Source: Lepidodermella squamata (lineage: Eukaryota; Gastrotricha). From it: a stretch of 64,000 bases of DNA. This document shows, piece after piece, positions 56,629 through 64,000 of the stretch. Made by a program: the position numbers and the translations under genes. The notes beneath the pieces are model-generated. The model did not search any database, was not told where the DNA came from, and saw only the letters and a program-made list of their open reading frames with translations. How positions within the stretch are numbered: position 1 is the stretch's first letter; the number at the start of each line of letters is the position of its first letter. The stretch lies in assembly GCA_047495785.1 (NCBI GenBank), contig JBLDXI010000009.1:3038001-3102000 (forward strand), read 5' to 3'.

Positions 56629-59600
56629 ATGCCGTGGTTCCTTTTCGAGGGACCCAAGGGCCCATTTGTCGTTATCGATTGGGTGATTCAGGTGCTGGCC
56701 ATTGTCATCAACAGCGTTCTCCTGCGAGCTATTTTTCATACAAAGTACAATCTAGCCGGATATCGCCAATTCCTGATCTCGCTCAGCTTTTCCGAACTTT
56801 ACGTATGCGGTGTCAATGTCGCCCTGTTTGTCTTCGATGCTTTGAGCTGGCATCGCCCATTCAACGCTGGCCTAGCTTGTGAGCGGCAAATGCTTAAATC
56901 CTTACAATTAACAGGATTTTTTGGTATTTTTTCTTCAATTTCCAAGTCAACTTTAATTTATTGAATTTCAGTGAATTTGCTCAACTTGTTGGGCCTTTCA
57001 ACGGATCATTTCATCGGAACGGTTCATCCAATGAAGTACCAATTTGTAAGTTACTCATTTCCACCATAGAATAACCGCACTTTTGACGTCATCGTGCCAA
57101 TTAATTTTTGTATTGGACTTCGCGCGCGCACTTAAGTCGCACACTAATGCCGAATTTCAGTAGGAGGTCTACAACAAGCGATCAAAAATATCAAAAAATC
57201 TCAGTTCATGATTTAAAGTCTGCGTATATTTCCAGTTAGAACCTACCTAATCAAGTTTTTGAAGAAATCGAATTTCTATGACATTTTTTTAATTATTTTG
57301 CCCAGTTTCATTAATTACTGCAGTTTTTACAGCGCTTCATCTGTCACATACTATAAAAAAAATCACATTTTTGCGATCATGCGATTTTTTAGGTGTAATA
57401 ACATGACCCAATAAGCGAGGATATAGTCACCATATAATAAGGCGGGGGAGTTTATATTTTGAGTGACCTCAATTAGTCACTTAATTTTGATGGAAAGGCG
57501 TTGTAATTATGTGTGCATGTTCCGAGGGTATGCGCATTTGCAGGTCGGACAACACTTAATTGATGAAAACAAATATGTTGTAGCTTACGAATGAACGTTG
57601 GTGTTTCCGGGGCATTTGCGTCATTTTTAGCTCCTAATATTAGTAATTGGTACAGATTTCCAATAAAGCAATGGATTTCACGTAAATTTAGGATTTAATG
57701 ACACTGCCACTATATAGACTATCTATAGGCGAGGTTACAGGGACATTTCAGACAGAATCAAATGACTAATAAACCGTGGTATTTTAAATTCAATAATTCA
57801 GTTATATCGAAATAAATGTTTTGATTGAAAATTGTCTTTTAGCTAATGAATAAATCAACCGCAAAATTGGCCGTGACATTCATTTGGACGGCGTCCTTTA
57901 CAATCGGTTTCGCCGACTGGCCAGTTTCAGCCGCTCGATATGTTGTTCAATCGCGCATGTACCCGGCCAATGCTTCATCGATCACAGCTGATTCGCTGTT
58001 CAGAAGCAATATTTCGTGCTCATTGAATGACGGAGCGGCGACCACCGAAGAGTGGTTCACAAATGTTGACAAATTTCTCACCGAACGCGAATGGGAATTA
58101 AGCTCGCCGGCCGACTTGGTTAGCCCAGCTATTTCAAGGCCGAATAGGATTCAGCAAAATACGTCCACTATTCGAACGCTGCTTAGAGGGTATAAATATC
58201 AATCATTTTAATTTTCAAATTTTTTTTCAAAATTATTTCATGCAGCTCTTCTCCGAAATTATCGACCAAACGCTTGCAGGCTAAAAATTCACGAAATCAA
58301 AAAGCAAAAAATGTAACAAAAATTTCACTTGAATAATTTTCAAATTTAATTTATTCGGAAATTTAGGATCGAAAGCCAGTGGGTAAAAGTCAGATGGAGG
58401 CTGGAATCACTAAATACAGACTGGTTAGGAGAGAAATTGTGAAATCAATCGACAAAGCCTTCAATACGACTACGCCATTTTTTGACGGCTCTAATTTGGC
58501 GACTAAAGCGATACTATGCAAGGCTATGGCTGAGGCCGAGTTGGACGAAGAACGTGAGAAAAGCTGGTGCCCTCGTTTACAATTCCTAGATGCGTCTTCA
58601 TGGCTGGAAATTTGCATGTAAGACATCACATTTTCCACCTCAATAAATTTTTTTGGTAATTTCATGATTTATACAGAATTTCGCTAACGTTTATTTGCTT
58701 CGTAATTGTGTCAATTTTTTACGCGGCAATTTTTCGCACGCTCCACGGCCGAGGTTTGACGAACAGTACAAAAATCGTTACGACGTTCCTTCAGTTAGGA
58801 ATTTTCGTAATATGGTATGCTATTTTTTTAAATTGAGAAAAAATCAAATTAACCTGTTTTTTATTCAATCTCGACCCACCTCAGCTACATGCCTTTGTAA
58901 GTCACCTTTTTCCAGCCTTGAAAATGTGATCATTTTTGCTCATTTTTTTAGTATGACCTTTGACCTTGTTTTAATGGTCTATCCTAATGTCTCGCGCTTC
59001 GGAAGTTCAACTGCGTAAGTTTTGAATCTTCCTCATTTATAAAAAAAATTAAACTTTTTATTATAGCTTCATGAAAACGCAGAACATATTGAATTCACTC
59101 TTACTTGCTTATCCTTTCCTTGACCCACTTCTTTTCGCTATGCGATCGCCGTCTATTTTAAAGTAATTTGAATGCAAAACCTTAGAAAAATCCTCCTTAA
59201 TTTTTTTTTCAGAAACGCTCGTTGTAAGAACTATCAGTCTTGCTATCGGCGGAAATCGGCGGAACAGCGGCGTCAAGAGCTGAATCAGCTTCATCAGTTG
59301 TACGATGCCGGCCAATTGTCGGGTATCGGCCGGCAACAATGGTCCGTCCTGAGCGTGGAAGGAACCCCGACAGGAATGCCGCTGAATCGACGGCTTTGCT
59401 CTAGCAACCCACAGCTCGGTCTGCTGTTGCGGCAGGAACCGCGCCAGGTGTCTGCTAGGAAAATGAATTCTGCTATTAATAAAGAGTTGATTTCGCGCCG
59501 GCAAAGTGCGAAGGTGATGCGGTCGGAGCAGTTGATTCGGTCGCCTGCTGTAACGCGGGCGTCAGACGGCGGCTTATTGAAGAAGCCTTCGAGGGTAAAT

Positions 59601-59684
59601 AGCCTCGCCCCAACAGCTCCGACGATAGTAACTCCGGCAGCTTGGCGGACTTCGCCTAGTGTCAACTTTTTGGATGCTCCTTGA
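56629..59684 (+). CDS. R12: most divergent rhodopsin-like GPCR of the array
   Basis: Exons 56629..56923, 56972..57045, 57843..58189, 58246..58312, 58367..58617, 58677..58814, 58885..58896, 58952..59014, 59067..59162, 59213..59684; 604 residues. LFEGPKGPFVVIDW, TM1 IVINSVLLR, TM2 LSFSELY, STDHFIGTVHPMKYQF (D110). The second intron is 797 nt, far above the array norm. Loop 2 sequons NAS, NIS, NTS and NTT; SWC-type Cys (KSWCPRLQF) before TM5. TM5 ends FYAAIF rather than CYGRIF. A 12-nt microexon helps encode CYMPF in TM6. TM7 DPLLFAMR. The tail is basic, Arg/Ser/Gln-rich. Phase is kept throughout despite the odd exons. Confidence 0.8.
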
Positions 59685-59932
59685 GAAAAAATTGAAAAGC
59701 CTAGTTCCTTGTGCAATAAATTGAGATTTGCTGGATGGAGTTGTCGTTATTTAAGCTATCACATGCGAATAAAATACATTATTATTTATTATTATTAATT
59801 TATTTAAAACTGAGTAAGAATAATAATATCTCATCGGGAAAGCTGAGATAACTGGGCCTTGTCAAATCTGCCTGAAAAAACATGAATTTAGGGTTGGAAA
59901 GCTCGGGAATCCTAAAAGGTCCCGAACCTTAG

Positions 59933-60344
59933 ATCGAACTGTATGAAAGCAGGGAAAGACTACGGCGAGTTCTTGACGAAAATATTGCTGATAACGCTGG
60001 GCTAAAAAATGCACATTGGATGTTCAAGAAAGTGTTTAGCGATGCTTTAACGAAGTATGAAACGCCCGAAATTCCGCGCTAAACAACAACGAGATGATTT
60101 TCGTGAGTGTTGCCCAGTCTTATTGTGAAATCAGCAACCCGCCCGGCGAGGCGTATTCTCTGAAAGATACCCATGCAGTTTACCCAGAGAGGTCTAACAT
60201 GATGTACATTTATATCTAAATATCATTGAATCCCTTGTTTTTGTAGGGTGAACGAGCAGATGAAGAATTCCGAGGGTTGTGCCCAGGCATTCAACTGTTC
60301 TGTCGGTTCGCCGATGAGCCTTGTCAAAAAGTGCGAAATGTGAA
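59933..60344 (+). pseudogene. broken C-terminal piece of an M13 peptidase gene
   Basis: One frame reads LYESRERL, then DENIADNAGLKNAHWMFKK (the ENxAD zinc-site motif of M13 peptidases), and stops at TAA near 60080. The next frame continues with NEMIFVSVAQSYC, a splice-like break (about 60193-60246), and VNEQMKNS..CAQAFNCSVGSPM, stopping at 60344. These match, in order, the last two exons of the intact gene at 61167. There is no HExxH part and no upstream exons, and the frame is shifted. A dead tandem duplicate. Confidence 0.75.
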
Positions 60345-61166
60345 ATCCTGAGCATTTTGCTAACTTCGTTGAAGAGAGCGAAGTACCGCTAGGAATGGTT
60401 GGGATCATCCCTACCAGTTCCATCGGTGAACTCAGTCGAAGACAAAAGGGAAGACCCTTATTTTCCTTATCCTTACCAGTTCCGCTGTCCTACTTCGCTC
60501 TCTGGAAGAGGTGTTACATAATCCCAACTTTTTGATTATTTCAAAAAATACTTCCTTCTGGTAACTGACGCAGTTATGATCTGAAGAGACACATTTGATA
60601 GCCCCAGTACCTCAAAAACTAGATATGCCATATTCCAAACCATTTACATACTAAAATGTGAATTCTTATCACCACAAACAAATCCAATCATGCTGTCATA
60701 TTATCTCAGCGCTTGCTCTTTGAGCTTTTTCTCCGTTATTCAACTGACCTGATTTTTTTTCGTGTAGCTATTGTAATTACTAAGTTGTCATGAACTAACC
60801 ATGGACGTGTGGTAAACACATGTGCATTTTATTTAGATTTTAGATGTTAGATGTTAGATTTCCACCGACATCAATTGTTTTGAGACATATAATTAAAAGT
60901 TCTGTGGTGGAGAATTGAAAGCTGGTTGCAGAAGGAGTTTATGATGTGTGAGCTCCAATCAACACCTTGACAAAAAAGCCACCCACATGTACATAATTCC
61001 AGGCTCTTAGCAGCGGCTTGGCCCAATTTTAAGCCTGAGAACATGCGAGAAGGTGGATGACGGTGTAATTCAAGCAAAGATCACCCAATTTTTTTCACAC
61101 CTCTATACATAGTAACCCGGCTAATATAAACCACCGTAAGAGGCGAAAATTGCATTGCCGAAGACG
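60345..61166. other. gap before the intact M13 gene
   Basis: Presumed promoter region; no gene seen. Confidence 0.4.
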
Positions 61167-63643
61167 ATGATTTTCTCAACACTAGCTGTTACTGCTTTGC
61201 TGAGCTGTATTTCAGCAAAGCCGATTGATCCATCAGTTGGCGTTGGATCTTGCACAACTCGAGGTTGCGTCGTGGCAGCTGATTTCATTCTAAGCAATCT
61301 GGACTTGACTGCAGACCCATGTGAAGACTTCTATCAGTTCGCCTGTGGTGGATATGCTGCTAATGCGGTTGTTAAAAGCGGCCGTATTTTTCAGACTGCG
61401 ATGGATGACATTTTCGATAATATGGCCAAGAAGGCTTTGGCAGACTTCAACAGCGAAAATGCATCAAGCCTAACCTCGGCTGAGAAAAAGTTTATGCAGA
61501 TAATACAGTCATGCAAGACTGACGGTTTGGATCGCTTCGATGACGTCGAATCATCTATCGCGTTTCTTCGCAATCTTGCTCGAGATGTCGGTGGGCTGTA
61601 CGTTAGCGAGGATGAGGTCAAAGCGCGATTGGAGCACGTCCTTCCGGCGACATTTTTCTTTAAAAAAACTGCTTTCTTCTCTATTGACATCGATGTAAAT
61701 CCGTCGAATGCTTCCGAGTATCAGCTGTTTCTTGGCCCGAGAATGACGCCATTTTTCGGTGACCAAACCAAAGCTCGAGCTTTGATTGATAGTGATCAAG
61801 ATAACGAAACAATCAGCGATGTCAAAGAAATGTACGTCACCGAGGTTACCAGGCTGTTCAAGGCGATCATACCTAGAAGGGACCGTTACTCAGTTTCTGA
61901 CACCTACTTCAAGGATTTGGTTGAGTTTGAGTTCGCGTTAGCCTTGGTAAGGAAAACTAGCTTAATAGACTCTTTCTAAAAGTTTATTCTGCAGATCACA
62001 CCAAAGAAGACAGAACCAGGTGTTAAGAGTAATAACGACGTGGAAAATGCTAACTTTGTCGAAAACAAAGAAGACAGATTTGATGAGCGCTTGGAAGAAC
62101 TGCAGAAAGTTAGTCCGAACATCGACTGGGAAGAATCTTTTCGTGCGTTGGGAGGCATGGCGGACGTCCCATCACTCGGCTCAAAGGATCTTCGGGTTTC
62201 CTTCCGCAGCAAAACCTATTTCGAAAAGCTATCTGAGCTAATCGGCCAGACCAAGGCTAAACTCGGCGCCGATCGTAGCAAACGTGTGTTTCAAAACTAT
62301 GCTGTCCTAACAGCAATCGATGCATTCAACGATGAAATTGCCTGCGATATATCTGCACCCTGGTACCAGCTTCAGGCCGTCGCGCGGTCTACCGCTGAGT
62401 CTGAGCGCCTTGATGACGAGGCGTACTGCAAGAATCTTAAATCTGTCCATCCAGCGTGCGATGACTTGGTCCAGCTGTACCTCGACGATCACTTCGTCGC
62501 CCGTCGTTTCTTGAAACGATACTTCTCGAATGAAAACGTTGACTACCTATCGAACATGACTAATCTAGTTCTGGCAGAAATTCACGACGCTTTAGATAAG
62601 GTGACGTGGTTGGACGACAAGTCAAAGGCCGCCGTCAAGCTCAAGATCGAACAGATGAAATTTTCGATAGGCTTCCCGCCAGGCTTGATGAGCGAAGCTT
62701 ACGATAAGAAGTATGATGCTCTTACAGCCATGGGGCCAGATTTCGTGCACAATATTAAGGCTATTAGTAAATTCGTGAGCGTTCGCAGTTTGAGACAATT
62801 TAATGGTCCTGTTAATCGACTCGAGGAATTGTAATTGTTTTTTAATGCTAAAAAGCTCTGGTAAAATTACATTTTTCTTTCAGCTGGCAAGGCAGCAAGG
62901 TTGTGTTTCAAAATTCGCAATACAAGCGGACCCTAAATACGTTCGGCCTACTCGCCGGCCACTACGTTGCACCTTCTTTCCGCTTCGACTTTCCTGGTGC
63001 TTGGAATTGGGGGTTCCCCAGCCAAACTATTGGACATGGTTCGATTCATACTTTCAATTCTGAGTAACTTCAATTTATTTTCAAACAGAAATCATCCATG
63101 GCTTCGATAGCAGCGGAGTCGACTTCAATGCCTACGGTGAGGCTAAGCCGATTTTGGATGGGGCGGCGCTTGCTAAGTTCAAGGAGCAGCTGAAGTGCCT
63201 CGTCGATCAGTTCGAAGTACTGCGTCCGGAACCGCCCAAGTACGGTGAAGCCACTCTGGCTGAAAATGCTGCTGACAACGCCGGGCTGAAGTTCGCATAT
63301 GCAGCCTTCAAAAAAGCTTTCGGCGATGATGGACTCAAGAAGTTCGAAGTTCCAGGCGTTCCGCTGAACAACGACCAGATATATTTCGTCAGCAATGCGC
63401 AAAGTTACTGCCTAGTAGATAGTGAATCGGGGAAGTATAAGCTGACGCACGATGAGCATGCCTACCCTCCTTGGCGGTGAGTTTTCTCTACGGAAACAGT
63501 GATCAATTCATAACCTACTTGTTTACAGAGTTAATGAAGGCATGAAGAATTTTGAGCCATTCGCTACGGCTTTTAGCTGCCCAGTTGGTTCAAAGATGAA
63601 CCCAGAAGGATGGAAACGCTGCGATATCTGGGCACCCCAGTAA
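61167..63643 (+). CDS. secreted neprilysin-like M13 zinc metallopeptidase
   Basis: Exons 61167..61946, 61995..62830, 62884..63038, 63089..63476, 63529..63643 (introns 48-53 nt); 757 residues, the usual M13 size. The ATG at 61167 gives a signal peptide (FSTLAVTALLSCISA) and no membrane anchor, so it should be secreted. The N-terminal domain opens with the family hallmark DPCEDFYQFACGGYA. The zinc site HEIIH (H590, E591, H594) is split by the third intron; the third ligand lies in ENAAD (E649, D653). Near the C-terminus PPWRVN carries the substrate-binding Arg, and the end FATAFSCPVGSKMNP..C.IW matches the family, with four extra residues after IW. The family cleaves small peptides on the amino side of hydrophobic residues. 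The active site is complete. A broken duplicate lies just upstream. Confidence 0.93.
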
Positions 63644-63776
63644 AACACTGCTATAAAGTTCTACCAACGGCAACATTCCATTGCTAACAAATTAGGACAA
63701 TATTATTAAGAAATCACTTATTTATTTCCTTTCAAGAATAGGAGCTTAGGTAATAATGGCAATTTTTTAGAATAAT

Positions 63777-64000
63777 TTAGGTTCTGGTTTCGATTTTGAT
63801 TTTCGGAAATGACATGTAGGGCGTAATAAAGGGAAGGCCCCATTTCTTCTTTTCCGTTCTCCATCGGCGGTATGTAGCTTCTTTCTCGTCGCCATGAATT
63901 TCGATATCGTATTTTGTTACAATATGCCAAATCACCAGTTTAATCACAGCGAGAGCATATCGAAAACCAAGGCACTGCCTCCTAGGATTGAGACCGAATC
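63777..64000 (-). CDS. cytochrome P450, C-terminal end (partial at right edge)
   Basis: The minus strand reads FGLNPRRQCLGFRYALAVIK at the window edge, then about 50 residues to TAA at 63777-63779. This is the heme loop and last helices of a P450; the Cys of RRQCLG would be the heme ligand. Compared with F-x-x-G-x-R-x-C-x-G it has Asn for Gly and one extra residue between F and C, which is unusual. The end (TPYMSFPKIKIETRT) differs from both left-hand P450s, so it is a distant paralogue. TTTATT at 63719-63724 gives AATAAA on its strand. It converges on the M13 gene. Confidence 0.75.
   Translation of the reverse strand, partial: FGLNPRRQCLGFRYALAVIKLVIWHIVTKYDIEIHGDEKEATYRRWRTEKKKWGLPFITPYMSFPKIKIETRT

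Noticed and set aside
1-64000. CRISPR arrays, prokaryotic operons, viral or transposase genes
   Set aside because: No regularly spaced repeats, no Shine-Dalgarno-led gene strings, and no integrase, transposase or capsid motif seen in any frame.

Overview
This is eukaryotic DNA from a compact invertebrate genome. Nearly all introns are GT-AG and 44-60 nt long, neighbouring genes are only tens to hundreds of bases apart, and AATAAA-type poly(A) signals sit just past stop codons. The gene content (CYP3-clan P450s, a SARM1/TIR-1-type ARM protein, an M13 neprilysin, a lineage-specific chemoreceptor-like GPCR array) and the intron size fit a small-genome ecdysozoan, a nematode being my best guess. 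The sequence alone does not prove the phylum. All exon joins below were built by hand from splice signals. Each complete multi-exon model was checked for phase at every junction, and its total length is divisible by three.

Left flank (1-19.9 kb): the 5' part of a SARM1/TIR-1-like gene on the minus strand running off the left edge; a degenerate UNC-93-like fragment; two tandem CYP3-clan cytochrome P450 genes; a long Ser/Gln-rich gene of unknown function with a 21-nt microexon; a single-pass membrane protein on the minus strand; and a gene-poor stretch with a perfect 31-bp inverted repeat.

Centre (19.9-59.7 kb): twelve rhodopsin-like 7TM receptors, called R1 to R12 here, ten on the plus strand and two (R5, R11) on the minus. 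They share an N-terminal segment of the form (E/D/G)GPKG.F...DY, a TM1 Asn in most, a C before TM3, a TM3 end with D-H-(Y/F/L) where class A receptors have D-R-Y, a P-L-x-Y in the second intracellular loop, a long and variable N-glycosylated second extracellular loop, CWxP in TM6 and (D)PxIYxxR in TM7, followed by long Ser-rich cytoplasmic tails. Protein lengths run from 472 to 801 residues. Between the receptors lie two clearly homologous two-exon genes for small secreted four-cysteine proteins (SP1 after R1, SP2 after R6), plus a probable relic after R2 and a speculative fourth after R9. This receptor array with interleaved secreted peptides is the most interesting system in the window. A ligand-receptor relation is only a hypothesis.

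Right flank (59.7-64 kb): a broken C-terminal piece of an M13 peptidase gene, an intact five-exon secreted M13 metallopeptidase, and the C-terminal end of a further P450 on the minus strand at the right edge.
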